The notes below the pieces were generated by a model. The model worked only from the letters and a program-made list of their open reading frames with translations, was not told the origin of the DNA and did no database searches. This document shows positions 35,248-43,305 of a DNA stretch of 64,000 nt, piece after piece (within the stretch, counting starts at the first letter, position 1; each line of letters begins with the position of its first letter). The stretch covers positions 372,001-436,000 of the forward strand of contig CAVPCW010000006.1 of NCBI GenBank assembly GCA_963702555.1, written 5' to 3'. Both the position numbers and the translations under genes were made by a program. Origin of the DNA: CAMFLJ01 sp963702555. GTDB lineage: Bacteria; Actinomycetota; Acidimicrobiia; Acidimicrobiales; Acidimicrobilacustridaceae.

Positions 35248-35327
35248 CGACCCGCGTTGGGCTTGCGGCCGTGGTTGGCGGCCTTGCGCTTGGCGTTGGT
35301 GCGACGCTTCGAGGTCTTCTTCGACAT
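35244..35327 (-). CDS. Small basic ribosomal protein, bL37-like (27 residues)
   Basis: A 27-residue ORF too short for usual gene calling. It starts MSKKTSKRRTNAKRKAA and ends NHGRKPNAGR. The Lys/Arg-rich body and the C-terminal A-N-H-G-(K/R)-(K/R)-P-N pattern match the tiny actinobacterial large-subunit protein bL37. TAGCAT ends 9 bases before the ATG. Its stop overlaps the CTG of the S9 peptidase gene, so translation of this micro-ORF may carry ribosomes into the peptidase. Family membership rests on my memory of the bL37 tail motif. Confidence 0.75.
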   Translation of the reverse strand: MSKKTSKRRTNAKRKAANHGRKPNAGR

Positions 35328-35336
35328 AGGGATGCG

Positions 35337-35342
35337 ATGCTA
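35337..35342 (-). promoter_or_regulatory. -10 hexamer TAGCAT embedded in the PHP gene stop codon
   Basis: The TAG stop of the PHP gene (35342-35340) opens TAGCAT, which ends 9 bases before the bL37-like ATG at 35327. Confidence 0.45.
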
Positions 35343-36401
35343 CCCGCGCGGGTGCGAACTGGCCCATTCGGCCAGCTCGTCGGCGCCCATGGTGTTCACG
35401 ATCCGGTCGAGGTCGATCTCGTGCCGGGCGGCCTTGTCGCACCCGTAGACCTGCCACTCGAGCTGGCCGGGGGCGTGGGCGTCGGTGTCGATCGAGACCC
35501 GGCAGCCCCACTCCAGGGCCAGGGCCAGGAGGTCGTCGGGTGGGTCCTGGCGCTCGGGTCGGCAGTTGATCTCGACCGCCGTGTCGAAGCGGGCACAGGC
35601 GGCGAAGACCAGCTCGGCGTCGAACCGGGAGGCGGCCCGGGCGACCTCGGGGGTGTCGCCCGGCATGGGCACCCGGGCCCGGAGCTTGCGCCCGGTCAGA
35701 TGGCCGAGGATGTCGACGTGGGGGTTGGCCGCGGCCAGCACCATGCGCCGGGTCATGGCCTCGGCGTCCATGGAGAGCTTGGAGTGCACGCTGGCGACCA
35801 CGATGTCGAGGCGGCCGAGCATGTCGTCCTGGCCGTCGAGGGCACCGTCCTCGAGGATGTCGACCTCGATGCCGGTGAGCACCCGGAAGGGTGCCAGCTC
35901 GGCGTTGAGCCGATCGATCTCGTCGAGCTGGGCCTCGAGCCGCTCACGGTTCAGGCCGTGGGCCACGGTGAGGCGGGGGGAGTGGTCGGTCATCACGAGG
36001 TACTCGTGGCCGAGCGAGGCCGCGGTGAGGGCCATCTCCTCGATCGACGCGCCGCCGTCGCTCCAGGTGGAGTGGGCGTGGCAGTCGCCCCGGAGGGCCT
36101 CGCGGTAGGCACGGCCCTCGTCGGTGAGCGGCAGCACCGACGTGCGCTCGAGCTCGGCCAGCTTGGCGGGGACCTCGCCCTTCACCGCGGCGGCGATCAC
36201 CGACCCGGTGGAGGGGCCGATGCCGGCGAGCTCCTGCAGCGTGCCGTGTTCGACCCGGGACTCGAGCTCGCCGGGCGCCAGCTCGGTGACGACCTCCACG
36301 GCGTGGCTGTAGGCCCGCACCTTCGACGACGGGGCCAGGGTGCGGTCGAGCAGGTAGATCATCCGCTGCAGGGCGGCCAGGGCGTCGTCGGTGGCGCTCA
36401 C
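35340..36401 (-). CDS. PHP domain phosphoesterase with helix-hairpin-helix N-terminus (PolX-like tail without polymerase)
   Basis: A 353-residue protein. The first 100 residues resemble the HhH region of family X polymerases (LQELAGIGPSTGSVIAAAV). The rest is a PHP domain with metal ligands: CHAHSTWSDG, VMTDHSPRL, TGIEVDIL, VVASVHSKLSM, NPHVDILGHLTGR, EINCRPERQD and SIDTDAHAP. The polymerase domain of PolX is missing, so a 3' exonuclease or phosphatase role is likely. GTG at 36401 is supported by TAGAGT 7 bases upstream. Confidence 0.85.
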   Translation of the reverse strand: MSATDDALAALQRMIYLLDRTLAPSSKVRAYSHAVEVVTELAPGELESRVEHGTLQELAGIGPSTGSVIAAAVKGEVPAKLAELERTSVLPLTDEGRAYREALRGDCHAHSTWSDGGASIEEMALTAASLGHEYLVMTDHSPRLTVAHGLNRERLEAQLDEIDRLNAELAPFRVLTGIEVDILEDGALDGQDDMLGRLDIVVASVHSKLSMDAEAMTRRMVLAAANPHVDILGHLTGRKLRARVPMPGDTPEVARAASRFDAELVFAACARFDTAVEINCRPERQDPPDDLLALALEWGCRVSIDTDAHAPGQLEWQVYGCDKAARHEIDLDRIVNTMGADELAEWASSHPRG

Positions 36402-36408
36402 CGGGCCG

Positions 36409-36414
36409 ACTCTA
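36409..36414 (-). promoter_or_regulatory. Leaderless-type -10 (TAGAGT) for the PHP gene
   Basis: Minus-strand TAGAGT is followed by 7 bases and the GTG at 36401. It is 57 bases from the divergent -10 of ychF. Confidence 0.5.
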
Positions 36415-36470
36415 CGGGCGCCGGGCCGGGTCGGCGGGGCGTCCCTGACGGGGGCACCCCCGGCGACCGC

Positions 36471-36476
36471 TACCCT
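36471..36476 (+). promoter_or_regulatory. Leaderless-type -10 (TACCCT) for ychF
   Basis: TACCCT ends 9 bases before the ATG at 36486, at the long end of the spacing range seen in this window. Confidence 0.45.
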
Positions 36477-36485
36477 GCCCGCCCG

Positions 36486-37562
36486 ATGGAACGCTTCGGA
36501 TTCGTAGGCCTCCCCAACGCGGGCAAGTCCTCCCTGTACAACGCCCTCTCCGGGGGGAGCGCGCTCGCCGCGCCCTACGCCTTCGCCACGAAGGAGCCCA
36601 ACGTGGGCATGGCGAAGGTCCCCGACCGGCGTCTCACCCTGCTGGCCGAGATGAGCCAGTCGAAGAACGTGGTGCCCGCGACGGTGCAGTTCGTCGACAT
36701 CGGCGGCCTGGTCGAGGGGGCGAGCTCGGGTGAGGGCCTCGGCAACAAGTTCCTCGCCAACATCCGCGAGGCCGACGCCATCGTGTTCGTGCTGCGGGCC
36801 TTCGAGGACGACGACGTCCCCGGCCCCGCCGACCCGCTCGAGCACCTGCGCATCGTCGAGACCGAGATCGCCCTCGCCGACCTCGAGACCGTCGAGAACC
36901 AGAAGGAGAAGCGGCGCAAGGCCGCCAAGTTCGACAAGGACGTGCAGGACGAGGTCGCCGCCCTCGATCGCGCCTACGAGATCCTGGCCGAGGGCACCCC
37001 GCTCTACCGCAGTGACCTCGACGACGAGTCCCGGGAGCTCCTGCGCTCGTACTTCCTGCTGACGAACAAGCCGGTGCTCGCCATCGTCAACGTCGGCGAG
37101 GACGACCTCGACTCGATCGACGCCAAGACGGCGCCCGTGATCGAGGAGTTCGGCGGCCACGGTGAGGTCATCGGCATGTGTGTGCAGCTCGAGGCCGAGG
37201 CCGCCCAGCTCGACGAGGACGAGCGGGCCGAGATGCTCGAGGGGCTCGGCCTCGGCGAGGGCGCGCTGCCCCGGTTCCTGCACACCGCCTACCAGATGCT
37301 CGGGCTGCGCACGTTCTTCACCACCGGTGAGAAGGAGAGCCGGGCGTGGACCTTCCGGGCCGGCTCGAAGGCGCCGGAGTGCGCCGGTGTCATCCACACC
37401 GACTTCCAGCGCGGCTTCATCCGGGCCGAGACCATCCACTGGGACGACCTGCTCGAGGTCGGCTCCTGGTCGAAGGCCCGCGACGCCGGCATCCTCCGCG
37501 TCGAGGGCAAGGACTACGTCGTGGCCGACGGCGACGTCATGGAGTTCCGCTTCAACGTCTGA
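36486..37562 (+). CDS. ychF: Redox-regulated ATPase YchF (Obg-like, OLA1)
   Basis: A 358-residue TRAFAC-class P-loop protein. It has the G1 motif GLPNAGKSSLYNAL, switch DIGGLVEGASSGEGLGNKFL, and a degenerate G4 giving ATP preference. The coiled-coil insert follows (ENQKEKRRKAAKFDKDVQDE). The C-terminal TGS-like domain ends RVEGKDYVVADGDVMEFRFNV, a very conserved signature. It acts with ribosomes and in stress responses in other bacteria. It is a single gene followed by the DUF192 gene under its own -10. Confidence 0.95.
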   Translation: MERFGFVGLPNAGKSSLYNALSGGSALAAPYAFATKEPNVGMAKVPDRRLTLLAEMSQSKNVVPATVQFVDIGGLVEGASSGEGLGNKFLANIREADAIVFVLRAFEDDDVPGPADPLEHLRIVETEIALADLETVENQKEKRRKAAKFDKDVQDEVAALDRAYEILAEGTPLYRSDLDDESRELLRSYFLLTNKPVLAIVNVGEDDLDSIDAKTAPVIEEFGGHGEVIGMCVQLEAEAAQLDEDERAEMLEGLGLGEGALPRFLHTAYQMLGLRTFFTTGEKESRAWTFRAGSKAPECAGVIHTDFQRGFIRAETIHWDDLLEVGSWSKARDAGILRVEGKDYVVADGDVMEFRFNV

Positions 37563-37618
37563 GCCGGTCAGCGACCGGCGGCCCGACTGCAGTGGTTCCC
37601 TGGTGCCCGTCGCGCTCG

Positions 37619-37624
37619 TAGCAT
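37619..37624 (+). promoter_or_regulatory. Leaderless-type -10 (TAGCAT) for the DUF192-rsmI pair
   Basis: TAGCAT ends 6 bases before the ATG at 37631. Confidence 0.5.
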
Positions 37625-37630
37625 GCCGCC

Positions 37631-37977
37631 ATGCCCGAACCGTCGAGCCCGCCGTCTCAGTGGCTGGTGCTCGACGAGCATGTGCTGGCCACCCTGGAGG
37701 TGGCGGCCGACCGCCGGGCCCGGCGCCGGGGGCTGCTCGGTCGTGACGGAATCGACGGGGCGCTGCTCCTGCAGCCCGCCCGGTCGGTGCACACCTTCGG
37801 GATGCGCTTCCCCATCGACGTCGCCCACGTCGACGCCGACCTGGAGGTGCTGAAGGTGACCACGCTTGTGCCGAACCGGCTCGGGCTCCCGGTGTGGCGG
37901 GCCCGGGGCGTGATCGAGTGCGAGGCCGGTGCCTTCGCCCACTGGGGCGTGAAGGTCGGCGATCGGCTGGAGTTCCG

Positions 37978-37981
<4 letters not shown>
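37631..37981 (+). CDS. DUF192 family protein
   Basis: A 116-residue protein with the DUF192 core: RARRRGLLGRDGIDGALLL, SVHTFGMRFPIDVAHVD and VIECEAGAFAHWGVKVGDRLEF. The family is widespread, often exported and without settled function. This copy has no signal peptide. Its TGA overlaps the GTG start of rsmI (GTGA), so the two are coupled. Confidence 0.85.
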
Positions 37982-38803
<822 letters not shown>

Positions 38804-38805
<2 letters not shown>

Positions 38806-38854
38806 GCCCCCCGTCCTCGACGCGCTGGCCGGTTCCGCTCCGGGGCTCTCTTTT
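38804..38854 (+). terminator. Rho-independent-type terminator after rsmI
   Basis: GAGCCCC at 38804-38810 pairs with GGGGCTC at 38842-38848 and is followed by TCTTTT. The loop is long (about 31 bases). This is the only terminator in the window with a clear T-run. Confidence 0.6.
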
Positions 38855-38856
38855 GC

Positions 38857-38878
38857 CCAGTGGGTTACCAGTGGGTAA
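38857..38878. repeat. Tandem direct repeat with internal inverted repeat upstream of the cupredoxin gene
   Basis: CCAGTGGGT occurs at 38857-38865 and 38868-38876, an 11-base period or one helical turn. Within it GGTTAC and GTAACC form a 6-base inverted repeat. It lies about 45-65 bases before the start at 38924 and could be an operator or activator site. No regulator gene is adjacent. Confidence 0.4.
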
Positions 38879-38923
38879 CCATCTCCCCGCGGACGGCGGG
38901 GGACCTCCGCAGACAGGGGAACC

Positions 38924-39337
38924 GTGAACAGAGCAGTCGTCCAGAAGGCCGCCTTCCCAGCGGTCGCCGCCACCCTCGCGCTGGGCCTCGGCCTCGCCGC
39001 CTGTGGGGGCTCGAGCGGGTCGGGCGCCGCCGCCGACGACACGCTGGCGCCGGTGCAGTCCGGGGCGGTGAACGTCCTCGCCGGCGACAACGTCTTCGAG
39101 CCCCAGACCCTCACCGTCGCCGAGGGCACAGAGATCACCTTCACCAACGAGGGCCGCAACCAGCACAACGTCATCGCCGTCGAGGACACGCCGTTCTCCG
39201 TCGAGACGGCGTCGTTCGAGCCGGGCGAGTCCTACACGTGGAAGGCGTCGAAGCCGGGTACGTACCGGTACTACTGCTCGATCCACGGCACCGCGACCGC
39301 CGGCATGACCGGCACGATCCAGGTGGTGGCGCCGTGA
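38924..39337 (+). CDS. Cupredoxin (plastocyanin-like) lipoprotein
   Basis: A 137-residue exported protein. It has a signal peptide with lipobox LGLAAC around residue 27, a short Gly/Ser linker, then a cupredoxin fold. Type-1 copper ligands are visible: His in NQHNVIAV, then Cys, His and Met in YYCSIHGTATAGMTG. It probably carries electrons or binds copper at the outer face of the membrane. The start is GTG with CAGGGGA upstream. It is followed 29 bases later by a second lipoprotein gene. Confidence 0.88.
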   Translation: MNRAVVQKAAFPAVAATLALGLGLAACGGSSGSGAAADDTLAPVQSGAVNVLAGDNVFEPQTLTVAEGTEITFTNEGRNQHNVIAVEDTPFSVETASFEPGESYTWKASKPGTYRYYCSIHGTATAGMTGTIQVVAP

Positions 39338-39366
39338 GGCCCACCACGACTCTCAAGGGGAACCAC

Positions 39367-40764
39367 ATGAAGCGCACCCGCATCGTGCTGCTGGCCGTCA
39401 TCGCCGTGCTCGGCCTGCTGGCCGGCGCCTGCTCGTCCGACTCGTCCGACTCGTCGGAATCGAAGACGCCCCGGACCTGGCCGGAGGGCAGCGGCACCGA
39501 GTTCTCCGGGACGACGATCCGTGTCCCCGAGGACGAGAAGACCATCCAGAAGGCGGTCGACGCGGCGCAGCCCGGCGATCTGATCCTCGTCGGAGCCGGC
39601 ATCTACAACGAGGCCGTCGACGTCGAGACGCCGGGCCTCACGATCCGCGGCCTCGACCGCAACGCCACGATCCTCGACGGTGAGTTCACCCGCGACAACG
39701 GCGTGCGGGTGCTCGGCGCCGACAACGTCACCGTGCAGAACATGACCGCCCGGAACTACACCGGCAACGGCTTCTACTGGACGGGTGTCGAGGGGTACCA
39801 CGGCAGCTACCTCACCGCCTACCGCAACGGCGACTACGGCATCTACGCCTTCGACTCCGTGCGGGGCCAGTTCGACCACTCCTACGCCTCGGGCAGCCCC
39901 GACGCCGGCTTCTACATCGGCGAGTGCTACCCGTGCGACGCCGCCATCCTCGACGTGATCTCGGAGTACAACGGCCTCGGCTACTCGGGCACCAACTCCG
40001 GCGGCAACCTGGTGATCGCCCGCTCGGAGTTCGCCAACAACCGGGCGGGCGTCGTGCCCAACAGCGGCTCCTACGAGCTCTGCTACCCGGAGCGCGACAC
40101 CACCATCGTGGGCAACCTGGTGCACGACAACGGCACCTCGGCCGACACCCCGGCGATCGACGTCGCCAAGCTGGCGATGGGCACGGGCATCCTCCCCGCG
40201 GGTGGTCGCGACAACCTGATCCAGAACAACCGGGTCTACAACCATGAACGGGTCGGCATCGGCCTGGTGCCGTTCCCGGAGGAGAACCCGAAGGACGACA
40301 TCCCGACCGGCGAGGAGCTCACCATCCCGTGCTCGGAGGCCCGAACCCTGCCTCGCGTCGACAAGGCCAGCCTCCCCGCCAGCCTGCTCTGGGACGCCAT
40401 GGGCAACACGGTGAAGGGCAACGTCGTGTCCGGCTCCGGCATCGCCGACCTCGCCTTCGGGACGCTCACCGCCGCCGACCAGACCCTCGACAACTGCTTC
40501 GAGGGCAACACCTTCACCACCTCGGCCCCGGCGAGCATCGAGACCGTCATGGCCTGCACAGACCCCACGGGCGCGTTCACCGGGGTCCTCGACCTGGCCA
40601 ACCTGATCGCCTCCGAGCGCCCGCCGTCGGGCGACTACAAGACCCAGCCGGTTCCCCCTGCCCAGCCCAACATGCCCGACGCCGCCACCGCTCCCGGCAT
40701 GCCCGCGGTGAACGTGCCGGAGAAGGTCGACGTCGACGCCATCCCGGTGCCGGCCCAACCGTGA
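39367..40764 (+). CDS. Right-handed parallel beta-helix lipoprotein
   Basis: A 465-residue exported protein. The signal peptide ends in lipobox LLAGAC, followed by a Ser/Asp linker. The body has the periodic Asn/Gly/Val pattern of a pectate-lyase-like beta-helix (TIQKAVDAAQPGDLILVGAGIYNEAV is the usual first rung). Later rungs carry several Cys pairs (ECYPCDA). Such folds bind or cut polysaccharide; no catalytic triad is evident. AGGGGAA precedes the ATG. The stop overlaps the next GTG (GTGA). It is the middle gene of a three-gene export operon. Confidence 0.82.
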   Translation: MKRTRIVLLAVIAVLGLLAGACSSDSSDSSESKTPRTWPEGSGTEFSGTTIRVPEDEKTIQKAVDAAQPGDLILVGAGIYNEAVDVETPGLTIRGLDRNATILDGEFTRDNGVRVLGADNVTVQNMTARNYTGNGFYWTGVEGYHGSYLTAYRNGDYGIYAFDSVRGQFDHSYASGSPDAGFYIGECYPCDAAILDVISEYNGLGYSGTNSGGNLVIARSEFANNRAGVVPNSGSYELCYPERDTTIVGNLVHDNGTSADTPAIDVAKLAMGTGILPAGGRDNLIQNNRVYNHERVGIGLVPFPEENPKDDIPTGEELTIPCSEARTLPRVDKASLPASLLWDAMGNTVKGNVVSGSGIADLAFGTLTAADQTLDNCFEGNTFTTSAPASIETVMACTDPTGAFTGVLDLANLIASERPPSGDYKTQPVPPAQPNMPDAATAPGMPAVNVPEKVDVDAIPVPAQP

Positions 40765-41711
40765 CCGAGGTCGTCCCCTCTCCTCGTCGCCACCGGGGCG
40801 CCGTCGTCGTCGGGCTCTCGCTCGCCGCCGTCGGCGTCCTGATCGCCGGGGCTGTGCTCCTGCTCGGCCCCGGCGGAGGTGACGACGAGGCGGCGGCGGC
40901 CGGCGCCACCGGCTTCCAGGGCGGGCCCCAGGGGCTGGTGCCGCAGTTCGTCGTGAGCTGCGCCTACAGCCACAGCGCCTACGACGACCCGATCGTCGCC
41001 CTCGGCCAGCCCGGCCTGTCGCACCGCCACGACTTCTTCGGCAACCGCATCACCGACGCCTTCTCCACCCCGGACTCGTTGCTCGGCCAGCCCACCTCGT
41101 GCGAGCGCCAGCTCGACACCGCCGCCTACTGGGCGCCCAGCCTGTTCGACCACGGCCAGCCGGTGAGCCCGTTGGGGCTCGACGCCTACTACCGACCGGG
41201 CCCGGGCATCGATCCCACGTCGGTGCAGCCGTACCCGCACGGGCTGATGATGATCGCCGGTGACCACACGGCCACCACGCCCCAGTCGACGTCCTTCGTG
41301 GGCTGGGGGTGCGGCATCCAGGGCGACCCAGAGGTCAAACCGCCGATCTGTCCCGCCGACGCCCCGCTGCGGCTCAAGGTCGTCTTCCCCGACTGCTGGG
41401 ACGGCGTGGGCCTCGACAGCGAGGACCACACGAGCCACGTGGCCGCCAGCGTCGGTGGCTCGTGCCCCGAGAGCCACCCGGTGGCGATCCCGCAGCTCAC
41501 CCTGTCGATCGGGTACCCGATCTCGGGGGAGGGACACGACCTGTCGCTGTCGTCGGGCTCGGTGCTCTCCGGCCACGCCGACTTCGTGAACGCCTGGGAC
41601 GAGGCCGAGCTCACCCGCCAGGTGGAGAAGTGCCTCCATCGGAGCCTCGTCTGCGGTGTCGTGCCGAACAAGGCCGAGGACGTCGTGCGGCCCATGCCGT
41701 CCCGACCCTGA
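40761..41711 (+). CDS. DUF1996 family exported protein
   Basis: A 316-residue protein with an N-terminal membrane helix or signal anchor (residues 12-34) and a DUF1996 domain. Typical features are GLSHRHDFFGN near the start, PYPHGLMMIAGD, VVFPDCWDGVGLDSEDHTSHV and CPESHPVAIPQLTLSIGYP. The many conserved His and Cys suggest metal or ligand binding. DUF1996 proteins are common in fungi and actinobacteria but unexplained. The GTG start overlaps the beta-helix gene stop. Confidence 0.85.
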   Translation: MTEVVPSPRRHRGAVVVGLSLAAVGVLIAGAVLLLGPGGGDDEAAAAGATGFQGGPQGLVPQFVVSCAYSHSAYDDPIVALGQPGLSHRHDFFGNRITDAFSTPDSLLGQPTSCERQLDTAAYWAPSLFDHGQPVSPLGLDAYYRPGPGIDPTSVQPYPHGLMMIAGDHTATTPQSTSFVGWGCGIQGDPEVKPPICPADAPLRLKVVFPDCWDGVGLDSEDHTSHVAASVGGSCPESHPVAIPQLTLSIGYPISGEGHDLSLSSGSVLSGHADFVNAWDEAELTRQVEKCLHRSLVCGVVPNKAEDVVRPMPSRP

Positions 41712-41746
41712 CGGACCGCTCGATCCGAACCGCCCCCAAAACCACC

Positions 41747-41790
41747 GCTGGCTCGTTTCACGGTCCCCGGGGACCGTGAAACGAGCCAGC
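41747..41790. terminator. 44-base perfect palindrome between convergent genes
   Basis: Two perfect 22-base arms (GCTGGCTCG...GGTCCCC and its complement) meet with no spacer. In RNA either strand would fold into a very stable hairpin with a four-base loop. It sits between the DUF1996 stop (41711) and the end of the convergent SurE-like gene (41860), so a bidirectional terminator is likely. It has no T-run. Confidence 0.65.
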
Positions 41791-41859
41791 GATCGGGTGG
41801 TGCGCCGGCACAGCCCCGACCAGCTGGAGCCGGGGCCGTGCCGGGCGATCCGGTCGGCG

Positions 41860-42681
41860 TCAGCCGCCGGCGGGCTTCACGCTCAGCTGCGACAGCGGGG
41901 CGTACCCGATCAGGAACGCCTGGATGTCGTCGGTGGGGTTGGTGGCCGTGGACACGCAGTTCGGCGTGTCGTTGTAGCCGTCGGCCGACGCAGCCGGCGG
42001 CACCTCGATCTGGCCCCGGACGTCGCCGGTGGGGCAGGTCGGGATGTTGAGGTTGGGCACCGTGGCCGTGCTCAGCGTGCCGGCCTCGATGGCGGCCATG
42101 TTGGCCTCGACCCAGGCGAGGACCTGCTTCTGGCCGGCGGCGAAGTTCGGCGGGTCACCGAGGCCCTGGCTGGCGGCCAGTGCCGGGATGCCCCGCGAGA
42201 CGGCGGCGCGAGCGGCGCCGACGGTGCCCGACAGGTCGACGACCGGGCCCATGTTCTGGCCGGCGTTGATGCCGGAGATCACCAGGTCGGGCACGAAGTC
42301 GATGCCCTTCTGGTCGATCGCCCAGATGATCGTGTCGGCCGGGAAGCCGGCGACGGCCTTGGCCTTGTAGCCGCTCTTGGTGGTGACGTCGGTGACGGTG
42401 AGGGCGCCGGTGGTGGTGTTGCCGCCGGTGCCGCTCTGGTTGGACAGCGGGGCCACGACCGTGATCTCGACGTTCGGGATCGTCTTCAGGCCCTCGACGA
42501 CGGCGTCGATGCCGTCGGCGCCGTAGCCGTCGTCGTTGGTGACCAGGATCTTGATCGGCTCCGGCGCGACCGTGGTGGTCGCTCCGCCGCCGTCGTCGGC
42601 CTTGTCGCTGCTGCTGCTGCAACCCGCCAGCAGCAGGAGTGCGACCGAAGCCGCGCCGATGAGACGCACTGCGTTGCGCAT
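41860..42681 (-). CDS. surE: Exported SurE-like 5'-nucleotidase lipoprotein
   Basis: A 273-residue protein with a signal peptide and lipobox LLLLAGC (Cys about residue 22), then an acidic Ser/Asp/Gly/Thr linker. The SurE domain follows: ILVTNDDGYGADGI with the metal-binding Asp pair, APLSNQSGTG, and PDLVISGINAGQNMG...LSGTVGAARAA. SurE enzymes are normally cytoplasmic nucleoside-monophosphate phosphatases, so a lipid-anchored form is unusual. ATG at 42681 has GAGGGGAAA upstream. The longer frame to 42741 adds no signal-like sequence. Confidence 0.87.
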   Translation of the reverse strand: MRNAVRLIGAASVALLLLAGCSSSSDKADDGGGATTTVAPEPIKILVTNDDGYGADGIDAVVEGLKTIPNVEITVVAPLSNQSGTGGNTTTGALTVTDVTTKSGYKAKAVAGFPADTIIWAIDQKGIDFVPDLVISGINAGQNMGPVVDLSGTVGAARAAVSRGIPALAASQGLGDPPNFAAGQKQVLAWVEANMAAIEAGTLSTATVPNLNIPTCPTGDVRGQIEVPPAASADGYNDTPNCVSTATNPTDDIQAFLIGYAPLSQLSVKPAGG

Positions 42682-42718
42682 CCGAGTTTCCCCTCTCGTT
42701 GGATGCTTGATGGTGCCC

Positions 42719-42736
42719 AGAACCCTAGTCAGGGGA
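42719..42736 (-). promoter_or_regulatory. Promoter element (CCCTGACTAGGGTTCT) upstream of the SurE-like gene
   Basis: On the minus strand a TAGGGT -10 sits inside CCCCTGACTAGGGTTCT, about 40 bases before the ATG. The same 17-base block with one change occurs upstream of the DUF222/HNH gene at 54315-54331. Confidence 0.45.
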
Positions 42737-42790
42737 GGCAATGCGACGTGTCGTCAAGCTGAACGGCAGGTGGCCGGGAGGTGGACCGGC

Positions 42791-43261
42791 TCAGAAGCCG
42801 GCCCACCCCCGCACGACCAGCCCGCACGACATCAGCGGCGACCAGCCCTCCGGCGACGGCTCCAGCACCACCATGTCGGTGGAGAGGTCGGGGTGGGAGG
42901 CGACGATGGCGTCGATGCGGCGCTCGACCTCGACCCGGGTGCGGGGCTCGACCTCGCCGATGTTGTCCGAGCGCATCCCGACCACGACCCGGCTGCGCAC
43001 CCAGTCGATGGTGGCGACGGGTCGGCGCTCGCCGCTCGGGTAGTCGGGGCTCAGGGTCTGCCAGCAGTCGTCGGGGGTGCGGAGGTCGCCGGCCTCCGCG
43101 TGCACCGCGTCGACCATCTCCCGCAGCTCCGAGGCGGTGTAGCGCCGCAGCGGCCCCGGCCCCGGCATGCCGGTGAAGGCGGTGAGCACGAGGAAGGCGC
43201 CGACGGCGACGATGACGCCCGCGGCGATGGCGGCCAGGCGTCGGCGTCGGGTGCGGAGCAC
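42791..43261 (-). CDS. Uncharacterised protein with one N-terminal membrane helix
   Basis: A 156-residue protein. Residues 1-8 are basic, residues 9-30 form one membrane helix, and the rest is an extracytoplasmic domain with two Cys (DDCWQTLSP and LMSCGLVV), possibly a disulfide. No family is recognised. The GTG start is only 42 bases from the next gene end, but no ribosome site stands out. It could be a lipoprotein-free secreted factor or a small envelope protein. Confidence 0.6.
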   Translation of the reverse strand: MLRTRRRRLAAIAAGVIVAVGAFLVLTAFTGMPGPGPLRRYTASELREMVDAVHAEAGDLRTPDDCWQTLSPDYPSGERRPVATIDWVRSRVVVGMRSDNIGEVEPRTRVEVERRIDAIVASHPDLSTDMVVLEPSPEGWSPLMSCGLVVRGWAGF

Positions 43262-43305
43262 GGGCTCAGTCTCCCAGGCCCGGCGGCCGGGGCGGGCGCG
43301 TGCGG

